From positions 23,227,434-23,291,433 of the forward strand of contig OY986969.1 in NCBI GenBank assembly GCA_963920575.1: 64,000 nt of DNA, in the 5' to 3' direction. The stretch's first letter is position 1. Every line of letters begins with the position of its first letter. The DNA is from Narthecium ossifragum (lineage: Eukaryota; Streptophyta; Magnoliopsida; Dioscoreales; Nartheciaceae). Made by a program: the position numbers and the translations under genes. Positions 13,080 to 23,600 of the stretch are shown piece after piece. The notes below the pieces were generated by a model, which worked only from the letters and a program-made list of their open reading frames with translations, was not told where the DNA came from and made no database searches.

Positions 13080-13800
13080 TGCAGTATTCTCTTTTTACAA
13101 AGAGAATCTACCAAAGAGGATTTAGTGCTATGTCTATTGTTAGCAGTTTTCTCTTTTCCCTTTTTGAGTAATGTTCATGAATGGATGGCAATATTCTCTT
13201 TGGAAAAAAAAATACTTATGAAAGAGGTCTCTGGTATTCTCTTTTTTTCTTTTTCATTGATATACATGAATGGATTGCAGTAAAGAGAATAGCTACCAAA
13301 AAGGATTTAGTGATATGCCTATTGTTTGTAGTTTTCTATTTTCCCTTTTTGAGTAATGTTCATGAATGGATGGCAATATTCTCTCTGGAAAAAGAGTACC
13401 TATGAAAGAGGTCTCCGGTATTTTCTTTTCTCTTTTTCATTGATATACATGAATGGATTGCAGTAAAAAGAGAATACCTATAAAATAGGATTTAGTGTTC
13501 ATGCGATCTTTTCAGTTTGCTCTTCTCCCTTTTTGATTAATGTTCATGAATGGATGACAGAAAAAGAGAATACCTATGAAAGAGGATTTGGTGATCATGA
13601 AAGGTGTGCAGTATTATCTTTTCTCTTTTTCGTTGATATACATGAATTGATTGTAATATTCTCTTTGTAAAAAGAGAATACTTATCAAATAGAATTTAGT
13701 TGCAATGTTTGCAATTTTGCTTATATGTTCATGCATGGTTGCAATCTTCTCTAGTATTCTTTTTTTTCTTTTTCATTAATGTATATGAATGGATTGCAGT
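13080..13800 (+). repeat. ~184-bp tandem array, about four copies
   Basis: ATGTTCATGAATGGATG recurs at 13171, 13356 and 13540. The companion ATACATGAATGGATTGCAG recurs at about 13260, 13444 and 13780 with a variant near 13638. Spacing is 184-185 bp. Each unit is pyrimidine-rich and ends TTGCAG, like an intron acceptor, so the array may derive from intron DNA of the pseudogene that follows. The short open frames across it are products of the repeat. Confidence 0.8.
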
Positions 13801-14029
13801 ATTCTATTCTCTTTTACATCAACATCCACTGCAAGGATCCCAAGGTGGAGCTGCCGGCACGGTGGAATGGGCGGTGCCGCCAGTCTATTGAGGTCGCGGA
13901 GTTGTGTGGTCGATGTTGATGCATATCCTGAAATAGTCGATTGCTCGATGCAGGTCTGTTTCAGTTTTCAGTTTTCTCTTTGCTTTTTTCTCTTTGTATG
14001 TTGTTCATTGTTTTCTCTTTTCTAAGGGG

Positions 14030-14520
14030 ACACAGAGACGATCAGGTATGCCAGGCGACGAACCCCATCGACCGGTGTTGGAAGTGCCGCAGAAACTGGA
14101 TGAACCACCGCAAAAGGCTGGCCAACTGCGACAAGGGCTTCGGCTGCTTCACCACTGGAGGGAAGCACGACAGGTACTACGTCGTCACCCATGACTCCGA
14201 CAACGACCTCAAGAACCCCAAACTCGGGACTCTCCAGCACGCGCGTCATCCAGAAAGAGCTCCTGTGGATTGTCTTCACCCGCAACATGAGAATCCGACT
14301 GTCCGTGGAGCTCATCATACAGAGCCACAAGACCATCAACAGACGGGGAGCCAACATACACATCATCGAAGGCATTGGCCTCACCATCCAATTCATGGAG
14401 AATGCCATCATTGATGGCATCCACGTACACGGCATCAAGGCTGACCATGGCGGTGTGTTCCAGGGCTCCGTCGACCTCATCGACGCCATTCAGGGCTCCA
14501 CCGCCGAGGGGTTTACATAG
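14030..14520 (+). pseudogene. Pectate lyase pseudogene, frameshifted and truncated
   Basis: One frame reads ATNPIDRCWKCRRNWMNHRK, then LANCDKGFG, TTGGKHDRYYVVTHDSDNDL and KNPKLGTLQHA. A frameshift near 14240-14250 moves the match to the next frame, which reads VIQKELLWIVFTRNMRIRLS, then ELIIQSHKTINRRGANIHII and GIHVHGIKADHGG. This is the N-terminal third of a plant pectate lyase (PL1), an enzyme that cleaves wall pectate. The Ca-binding and catalytic part of the barrel is absent. Only PL1 sequence lies between the two blocks, without an intron. TAG at 14518 ends the second frame. The long minus-strand frame over the same bases is a shadow. Confidence 0.88.
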
Positions 14521-14763
14521 GGTGGCCTGGAAGGAGGTGAGCGTCGCGATATCGGTGGTGGTCTCCGGCTATCAGTTGTAGAATGGAGATTACGGCGGTG
14601 GCGGTGAGGAGACGAGGAGAGAGGAGGGTGCAGTTTATTGGAGGTGGTTGTAGAAGATGAGGCATATGTATATTTTGAAACCTTAAATGATGTCAAGACA
14701 ACAAATCTTATTATTAGTATTTTTTTAATAAAATAAGTTCATTTTTATGATGGTGTTGCCTCC

Positions 14764-15733
14764 TAACCCCCCTTAAAAAGGGTTTTGGTACCTCCAACTT
14801 TAAAAAATAGGCGATTTGATACCTCATAAAATTTGATTCTCAAATTGATACCTCAAAGTATTGAAATTGTGTGATTTAGTATTAAATCACAGACGGCGTC
14901 AGTAAAGGCTGACGAAACCACTCACGTGCATTGTACGTGAGCGGTTTTTAATCCCTTTGCCAGAGGAGGAGAGAAACAAGGGAGGAGAAGAGAGGTCAGC
15001 AGAGGAGGAAGAAGAAGAGAGGTTGCCGGAGGAGGAAGAAGAAGAGAGGTCGTCGGAGGATGGCTGCTTCCTCGAGCTCCGACTTGTACCCGGTTCTCTC
15101 TAAGCCCATACGCCGTCCCAACCCCCACAGCCAAGCTCTGTTTCCCCGACGGCCGGTCATCCACGTCGGAGGACAAGTTCCCGCCATGTGCGACCACATG
15201 TGCCCACCAAGAGACCTCCCATGGGGAAAACACATCCTACAGACCTTGGATCTATGCTTCCTCTCTCGATCCCTCTCCGTTCCACCAACCCAAGAAAAAG
15301 AACAGAGCAAGAAGATTCAAACTAAAGAAAAAGAACCCATATCGAGAAATTCCACCTGCTTGTTCTCTCCTCCTCCAGCGACCTCTCTCCCGCGCCCAAC
15401 CCTCGTCGACCGGCTCTTCCTCTTTTTCTCTTCTCTCTTCTTCTTCCTCCTCCCATGTTTCTCTCCTCCTCCGGTGACCCCTCTTCTTCTTCCTCCTCCG
15501 GTGACCTCTCTTCTCCTTCCTTGTTTCTCTCCTCCTCTGACGAAGGGGTTAAAAACCACTCATGTGCACGTGAGCGGTTTCCGTCAGCCTTCACTGACGC
15601 CATTTGTGATTTGACACTAAATTACGCGGTTATAATACTTAGAGGTATCAATGCACGAATCAAATTTTATGAGGTATCAAAACGCTTATTTTTGAAAATT
15701 AGAGGCACCAAAACCCTTTATTTTATTTAGAAC
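14764..15733. mobile_element. Pack-MULE with ~200-bp terminal inverted repeats
   Basis: The ends are inverted copies: AAAGGGTTTTGGTACCTC near 14778 matches the complement of GAGGCACCAAAACCCTTT near 15703-15720. The match continues for about 200 bp on each side, through a shared CTCACGTGCA segment and GAGGAGGAAGAAGAAGAGAGGT units. Flanking 9-mers GTTGCCTCC (14755-14763) and GTTGCCTGC (15734-15742) differ at one base and fit a Mutator-type 9-bp target duplication. No transposase is present. The interior holds a host zinc-finger fragment. The right flank lies about 220 bp before the kleisin start codon. Confidence 0.8.
15085..15265 (-). pseudogene. C2H2 (ZAT-type) zinc-finger fragment captured in Pack-MULE
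   Basis: On the minus strand CRMCFPHGRSLGGHMWSHM matches the plant C2H2 finger with a (Q/S)LGGH helix. Further on, in the adjacent frame, TAYGLREN matches the GYGLRxN motif that follows the first finger in ZAT4/ZAT9-like factors. A frameshift separates the two blocks. No start codon or second finger is present, so it is a decayed capture. Confidence 0.72.
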
Positions 15734-15867
15734 GTTGCCTGCTGAGCTTCCGCCTCCCTCTCTCTAGTCTCTCCCTCGCTCGCCACTGTTCCTTTTCCTT
15801 CCTTGGAAAGCCACCACTCGCTGTGACCCTGCTTGTCTCTCTCGTTGGTCTCTTCTTCTCCGAGCTC

Positions 15868-15870
<3 letters not shown>

Positions 15871-15900
<30 letters not shown>
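15871..15900. repeat. (TA)15 microsatellite before the kleisin start
   Basis: Fifteen perfect TA units end 59 bases before the ATG at 15960. They may fall in the 5' leader or act as a TATA-like core promoter. Confidence 0.95.
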
Positions 15901-15903
<3 letters not shown>

Positions 15904-15959
15904 TCATAGGTATATATTGAGCAGAGCTAGGAATCGAGAGGGAGAGAGAGCGAGGAGCC

Positions 15960-18900
15960 ATGTTCTACTCTCACTCCCTTCTCTCAAGGAAGGGACCTCT
16001 CGGCACCATATGGATTGCTGCCTATTGCTTGAGGAAGCTCAAGCGAGACCAGATTGCGGACACCGATATCTCCTCTTCCATTGGTATTTTTCTTCCTTCA
16101 TTCTATTTATCGTGTTTTTCTTGTGAATCGTCGACACTCTTTTTTCTGTATCTTTTGGCATTCAAGTTTTGTTTTTGTTTTTTGGGCAGATAAAATCATG
16201 CCGGAGATCCAGATTTCTTATAGATTGGTGGCTCAACTCCTCCTGGGTATTGTGAGGATTTTCTCGAAGAAGGTTGACTACCTCTATAATGACTGCAATG
16301 AGGCGTTGCTGACGATAAGAAGGTCGGCTCCTCCTACTGAGTTGGTTCCGACGAAGAAAGCAAGTGCTCCTCCGCGTGGTAGGCCACGGCTTAAGGTAGC
16401 TAGAGAAGTGGCGAGGCGGGAACCAAGTCCAGTAGTTCGGCAAGAAGAAGTGGATGATGGTGTCATCACTCGGCCGGAAAGATTCGAGCTTGATTCCTTC
16501 GACCTTCAAATCTCCTCGGAAGAGGGGTGAGTCGTCTGAATGACTTGAAACCCACAGCGTTTTCCCCAATTTATATTGTTTGTTCGACTTTCCTTTTGCC
16601 ATTTTTAACTTGATCAGGGACGCCTCCAGACCAGATGAACACTCCATATTTGAAGGTATTTTTCACTTCAACTGACTTGTTTTCTTGTACATTACCCTAT
16701 GGAATAGGGGTTTGGACTCCCTCTTTCTTGGCTAGTTCTGAAAACCTCATTGGAACAGACGAATGGAGCGACGGGAGGAGTCAGGATTCCTGTTTGAATG
16801 AGGTAAGTAGCCATCGTCTCTATGTTTTTTTTTTTTGTCCTTTTCTCTTTGGTACATTGTTGGGCTTGTTGGAGCTCAGAGCTAACTAGAGCTGAATAAT
16901 TTGTTGTGTCTGCTGATAAAGTTTGGCTATCTATTAATGTGTGCGATGTAGTTATGGATCATTTTTCTGGAATTCTGTGCAGTGTTATCAGGGAAAAATC
17001 AGTGTTCATGCTGAATTCAACGATGTTTGTTTTACACCAATGGAGGAGTATGATTCACATAATTACTAGAATTTTAGTTTTGCTATAATGGGTTGATTTT
17101 TTGCCAACTTAGTTGCTGTTTTATGTCTTATGGCAGAGTTTTTCCCTCTCACTTAATGGAGGTTGATTTTGAGATTAATGAAATTTGCAACTCAAGCAGC
17201 TTAGAGGCAAGAGCAGTGACATTGCAAGAAGATTCTCAGCAGTTCGAAGAACATGGAAACCATGAAAAGTTAACGGCTAGGAAATCTCTGGCTCCTATAC
17301 TCGATGAAGAAGCAGAACGCCCACGCCCAGGACATCCAGAAAAGATGCAGGAAACAATACCATGTGATGCTGGGGAAAGGTTACATGTCGATACTCAAGT
17401 AGAATTGATGGAGGGTGATTTTCAGATTACTGAAATTTGCAACTCAAGCAGCTTAGAGGCAAGAACAGAGACATTGCAAGAAGATTCTCAGCAGTTCGAA
17501 GAACATGGAAACCAGGAAAAGTTAACGGCTAGGAAATCTCTGGCTCCTATACACGATGAAGAAGCAGAACGCCCACGCCCAGGACATCCAGAAAAGATGC
17601 AGGCAACAATACCATGTGATGCTGGGGAAAGGTTACATGTTGATACTCAAGTAGAATTGATGGAGGGTGATTTTGAGATTACTGAAATTTGCAACTCAAG
17701 CAGCTTAGAGGCAAGAACAGAGACATTGCAAGAAGATTCTCAGCAGTTCGAAGAATGTGGGAACCAGGAGATGTTAACAGTCAGGAAATCTCTGGCTCCT
17801 ATACTCGATAAAGAAGCAGAACGCCTAGGATATGCAGAAAAGATGCAGGAAACAATACCATGTGATGCTGGGGAAAGGTTACATGTTGATACTCAAGTAG
17901 AACTGATTAAGTCACATGATACGGCTTTATCAGGTCATTTAGAACTTCAACTCCCAGGAGAAAGATGTTCAGAAGCTGCAACTTCGGAAAAAAATCATGA
18001 TCACTCTAACAAGCTGGCTGATTCGGGTTGGTCATCATAGAAAACTCTGGGGTTTTGCTCATTTTAAAGATTCCGACCAGTAGATCCATTGTAGCTTGCA
18101 TGTTATGTTCAATATCTATAGGTTAGCTGGAAAATGTTGATAAACTGTTGCTGTTAATTCAGGGTTCACTTCGCCTAAATTCGCAGTAACTACTCCAGCC
18201 AAAAAGGAACATAGGCGGATGTTCAAGAAAAGGAAGCACTTTTTTGATCACTCTATTGTTCTTTCTAACGAGTAAGTGACAGTATTGATCTTAGTTCAAT
18301 TACTTTATAATTTAATGGGCATGTTTATACTTGAAGTTTGAGCCACGGTCATTAGTTTAATGGCCAAATATGGTAGCTAGCCAGTGTTTACGGTCTTTGA
18401 ATTCTACATGACATAGTTTTTAAGAAGCTGTACCAGCCAACACAGAAATGCTCAAGATGATACTAACAACTTCCTTTGATCTGCGTTTAACTTTTATTTA
18501 AATTAGCTGGTCAAATATGCAAGTAACGCTAGTTGTTTCAGATACTGGCCAAAGAGTTCAAGAAGTTTCTCATTGACCTCAATTATGCAGAATGCTCAGA
18601 CTAGGGTTGCATGACGCAAGTAGCTTAGTGTGCAAAAGGAGGAAAGTACCTCTCACATATCTTGATGCATGGAAGGCTTGCAACATCACTAATCTGGAGA
18701 GGAATTTACTGGATCCTCTAATTCCTTGTGAGTGAACTCCGCTCTGTCTCATTTCATGCTGCTCTCCAAAATCAAGCTGATATAGTCCTGCTTAAAATTT
18801 CTGGTCTCGTAACAGGCTACTTTGTGGAGCTCAAAGCTTCCTTTGAGGATACATCCATTCGTAGTAAAGTACAAAGATATTCTCCAGTTGAGTCAATCGT

Positions 18901-20114
18901 TGTGGAAGATAGATCTACTGATAAATCCTTGGCTGACAATCTGCTCTTGGAAGGTTCATTTGGCGATGTTCAGACAACACCAAATCCTCCTGAGGAGACC
19001 AGGCCTAGTAAATTGTTTGAAGTGAAAACAAAGGAGCCATCTCCCATCGAGAGTGTAGATTCTCTGCTCGATCTGATTGACAGGGTAGGTGGATTCATTC
19101 TTTCCTACCTGCATTTCTCCTAGCAAGAGTTATTCTGCCTACTTCCCATAGAATATTGATGTTGCCAAAAGTCATGATTGATCATGTATGCGCAGGAACC
19201 CAGCTATCACAAAGGGAAAGGCTGTGAACAAGGTATCTTGATAGTAAAAGAGCTTCTTGCTTCTATCTTTGTTCTTTAAGTGAGACTTATTGGTTGTTTT
19301 TTGAACATTGCCATGGCATTCTTCATTGTAACGCAGAGGACGGATGGTCAGTTAGAACGAGGTAAGATGGAAGAGAATTATTTCATGTTAATGCATTGTA
19401 TTTCCATTGCACGAAAATATCATTGCTAGTGCTTGCAACTTCCCATTTTCAGGGCAGTGGCACAGTATATATATAACAGGCTTCTCCATGGCCGAGAACT
19501 TGAAGGGAAGGAGAAGTTGAGCCTGGCCCAACTTCTAGGAGCAAAAACAAGAAATAAATGTGCTAGATTTTTTTGTGAAACTTTGGTAAGTTCTCCAGTC
19601 CCTGCCGTCTAAACTATACTTATCGGCACAAGCAGCATATGTTTCCACAGAACATGATTTAAACAAATAGACGAACAAAAAGGTGGACAGACATTCAACT
19701 CTCCTGACTGGAATGCAGCAGGAGGAGAGTTCTATGTCAGTCTGCCGAGTCAGCTATTAGAGAGAGAGCATTTTACCATGTAAACTGCAGTACAGTATTA
19801 CAAATTGTCAATTTGAGGGTTCATCTAAGTTAAAAGTACTGGGCATGTTCTTAGAAGTTGAATTTTGACTTGTTTTAGAGAAAACAGATGAATGCAGAGG
19901 TTATTAATCTACTTTACTTGAAGAAAGTAGAAATATTTCATGCAAGTTAAATTTTCTGAGGACCCTCTCAATTCCAGCTTGTTTTATACATCCATGATAC
20001 TGGTTTTTGCAGACATTGAAGACCTACGGTTGCATAGACGTAGAGCAGGAGTCTCCTTACGCTGATATTATAGTATCTGCGACTCCTCAACTGGAAAGCA
20101 TGTTCAAGAAATAA
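15960..20114 (+). CDS. SYN2: Cohesin alpha-kleisin, SYN2/RAD21.1-like
   Basis: Thirteen exons close exactly (15960-16083, 16190-16526, 16618-16655, 16708-16802, 16983-17047, 17137-18026, 18163-18271, 18591-18727, 18816-19084, 19196-19232, 19337-19361, 19453-19585, 20013-20114; 786 aa). All splice sites are GT-AG. The N-terminal Rad21/Rec8 domain (MFYSHSLLSRKGPLGTIW, then LLLGIVRIFSKKVDYLYNDC) binds SMC3. The C-terminal winged helix (SVRTRAVAQYIYNRLL, LSLAQLLGAKTRNKCARFF) binds SMC1. Such proteins close the cohesin ring around sister chromatids until separase cuts them. PERFELDSFDL and the short intron pattern fit the RAD21.1/SYN2 branch better than SYN1/REC8 or SYN4. Exon 6 carries a 3-fold 84-residue repeat in the linker. 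Exons 3-5 are short and less conserved, so their edges are less sure. Confidence 0.93.
17165..17911 (+). repeat. In-frame 252-bp (84-aa) triplication inside kleisin exon 6
   Basis: Three copies start at 17165, 17417 and 17669, exactly 252 bp apart; the third lacks two codons. Each encodes EICNSSSLEAR, LQEDSQQFEE, RKSLAPI, a D-x-E-A-E-R motif, EKMQ, TIPCDAGERLHVDTQVEL. The copies are almost identical at base level, so amplification or homogenisation is recent. The D-x-E-x-x-R motifs begin at bases 17303, 17555 and 17807 (residues about 276, 360, 444). Confidence 0.96.
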
Positions 20115-20635
20115 TGACACCTAACAGTGGATAGCATCGTAGATTCAAAGTTATTTAAATCTCCCTTGTTTTGCAGCTGAAAAGTTTTGTAACTTCTCAT
20201 TTCGGCTGTAAGTTTTTGGAATTACTTGTTTCTGTTTAGTAATCTGTCCATAGCTCACATCATCTTTACTGTAGACACTGGCCTGTGTACACATGATGTT
20301 ACAAATCAATTTCAACTAATCCAATGGGCTTCCTCTTTGTAAACTTCTTTTATCTTCTCTGCCTATGTTTATATAAGTTACTTACTGGGATAGGGTATAA
20401 CCCTAATGTAGAAACTGAAGCTTCTTTTCTAAGAATCTGAAAAGGAGATGATCAAATGTGACAACAGCAAAAGGAGTTGATTCCTGATATCACAAATTCA
20501 CAGGAAGAATGCAACGGTTACACACAAACCACTATTATTGCATCTGACTGGTAATTACTTTCAGAGATCATACAGCAGCAGTAAAATATAAGCAATAACC
20601 AAGTCAGTAACCAACAATGATTTGGAGGTGAAGAA
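20115..20635. other. Shared 3' intergenic region of convergent genes
   Basis: The kleisin (+) and aminopeptidase (-) stop codons face each other 521 bp apart. The stretch holds their 3' UTRs; nothing else is recognisable. Confidence 0.7.
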
Positions 20636-23600
20636 CTAGAAGTCCACTGAGATCTTTGCGTCCAGCTCAGTGAATTCCTCAAAATAAGCCTTGAAATGCG
20701 AATAGGCATGCTTGACATCATCCACGGCACACATTTCTCTGATGCTATGCATGGACAATTGCGGTGCACCAACATCGACTGTCCGGATCCCTATGCCGCT
20801 TGCAAGAATTGGACCAATGGTCGAGCCACATGGCATGTCATTGCGGACCACAAAGTCCTGTATGTGAAATTTTAATTAGTCATTCAAGAGCAAATCAACA
20901 AATGATCAAAAGCTTTTCCTATAAATAAGATGGGATTGATTTGAAGAAAAAAATCACTCAAGTGAATCCTATTCATAGGAAAAACTTTCCAAGTGATTTC
21001 TATTATGGAAAAGATTGGTGCTTGTCAGCACCAGTAACAGAAAAGTCCACTCCGTCAATTTAGCGAGAAATGTAGATATTAAACAGTAAACTGACCTGAA
21101 TGGCTAATTTGTGCCTCTCTGCAATTTCTCGAAATACAAATGAGGTGATGGCATTTGTCGCATAGCGCTGATTGGCATTGTGTTTAATCACAAGACCACC
21201 GTGCATTTTCGGTTGATGATTTTCCTCATGTTTGTCCTGAGAAGATAAGGATGTCAAAAAAAAAAAAAAAAGTATGGACAGAGCTTCAAAGAGAAGCTAA
21301 AAATTGACAAGATTGGAACGGCAACAATTATCAGACTACATGACTTTCAGAGCAGGATCAGATATGACACAAGTATCAATGGCCAAAAAATATTTTGACA
21401 TGTCCTCATGTCCACTTTCATACCACCATTATGATTCATGATCACTTGATCTGGAAACAATTCGAATAGACACGAACATTGCAAAAAATACGGCAATGTA
21501 AACAGAATCATACCATATAGTTGGGATGCAAGGCATGTGCCATGTCAGCAGAAACAAGAAAGCTCCTCTGGATGGCCTTCTCCTGCACCTGAGAAACGTT
21601 TGGGTAAATACAAGAGTCTGAGATTAAACTGAAGCCAAAAAAATCAGATTAGTGAGAATATCTTTAACATATACATCTCGACCAATTGAAACGGTAAATA
21701 CATTCACGTTGTTCTTGTAAGCACAAGCATGCATAACAAAAATTATTTCAACCATAAGTTGATGATTAGCTGGGGAGAAATAGATTTCATCTTTAACATA
21801 TCATATTTCGGAGGCTAAAATGCAGGTCATGGGAGGGATTCTTAAAACTAGTACCAAACTAGCAGACAAGACGGCCTGAATCCAAAAGTGTGGAATGGCA
21901 GTGGCCCACTATGATACCTGGCCTTAGTTGTGCTGATATCTGAGAAAAAGGACATGAAGCTGATAAGAAACAACTGGTACCTTGGCATTTGCAGGGCTGA
22001 AGCAGTTTGTTATTCTTGCCAGAGCATCCAACATGGCAGGAGAACCGGCTCCTTGAGCTGAATCAGATCCAACCTCCTCATGATCAAACAATGCCACCAT
22101 CCTTACACCGGACTCATCATCAATAGAATTTTCAGAGGATGTTGAGTCTATCAATGCCTGAAATGCAATTAAGATAGTAAGAACTCTAGTCTCCTATGCA
22201 GTAGTTAATAGTTATATCTCAAATCTTCGAGAAGGAAATAGAGAAATTGAGACAAGCAAACACCTACCAAGCAATTCCATACTACCATCAATAACGCAGA
22301 ACAACTAAAAATAAATCATCCTTTACAACTACCAAGAGTAAAACAACTTTCGGGAAATCCTCAAGTCTGAAGATGAAGAAGTGCGTAGGCGAAGGACAAG
22401 ATCCCTGTGAAAAGGTGCTATCTGATGTATAGGTTAGAGAGATAAGAGGAGGAAATAAAGGAGTCAAAGGCTAGCAGGTTATGTAGTTAAGACAACAGTC
22501 TTGTATCCAATCAGAATGTATGGGTACCCGCACCTAGACAATACCTAAAAACTGCTTGCGATCTCGGGATAATTAGATAAACTATCTGCGGATAACTGAT
22601 CTATGGCCATAAGAAGCTTGCTCTTATCAACGAAGACACATTATGCATGACTTAACAAAGGTTCATTGACTCGAGTTCCCAAGCAAGGAACACAAACTTT
22701 ATTGAAGATAAGCGTTCTATTAAAGACCGAGAATGAGAATATCTTGGCAAGAATAACTCTTTGATTGATGAATTGTAAAGAGTATACACAGAAGCAGCAC
22801 ACTAGCCTTTAGAGAAACAAATGACATGCATAGGTTGTCCAGTCTTCCAGAGAAAATGAACTCCTTCATAGCACCGCCAATTGTGCTCGGCTGAGTATCG
22901 CAAACTTGTAGCTCAAAGTCACAGATCTCATCTGGTTGACAGCCCGCTTCGCCTGCAATCAACTGGAATGGATAAACAAAGACAGATTAACTAAGTTGCG
23001 ATAACTTTCACTTGACCAATGCAGAAATCCAGCCTTTAAAGGAAACAGATGCAAACTCCATAGGACAGTACCTTTAATAATTGTGAATGATGCTTTTTAT
23101 TGTCGAGATCCTTTTCCTTATTTAAATCTTCTCCACCATCAAGAACATTGAGATCAGAGGGACCGTTTTCTCCTGCCAGACTTTGAAGCTGAGACTGCAC
23201 GGATTGTGGGAACAATCAAATTCCGGCGAAGTGCAAAATTAGAACTAAGATACCGTGTAGCAATTTTTTTTTCTATTTCTCTAGATTTTTCAAGTGTAGC
23301 GAAAAGTGTAATAGCCAACTTGAAATGGAAGCCCAAAGTCAGTTTCTTGAGGATGAAGGCTAATACATTCTTTAAAGTTCTAAGAAAGCTAATACATTCT
23401 TTAAAGCTCTAAGACAGTGAATCAAAAAATATACTCGTGGCAGTTAGTCTATATCAGGCAAAAATCTCCAACAACAATAAGTCAGATAAAAGAACAAAAA
23501 TTCAAGCAGGAGACTTTCCAGAATGCCTCTCATCTTCTTTTTCAAGACAATCATACATATCGCATACTAACCATGAGTTTATTCAACTTCAAACATGAAA

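Noticed and set aside
14022..14489. 155-codon minus-strand frame
   Set aside because: It lies exactly opposite the pectate lyase remnant and has no recognisable domain; it is a shadow frame.
15060..15614. 184-codon plus-strand frame
   Set aside because: It spans the Pack-MULE; the only real homology is the minus-strand zinc-finger fragment.
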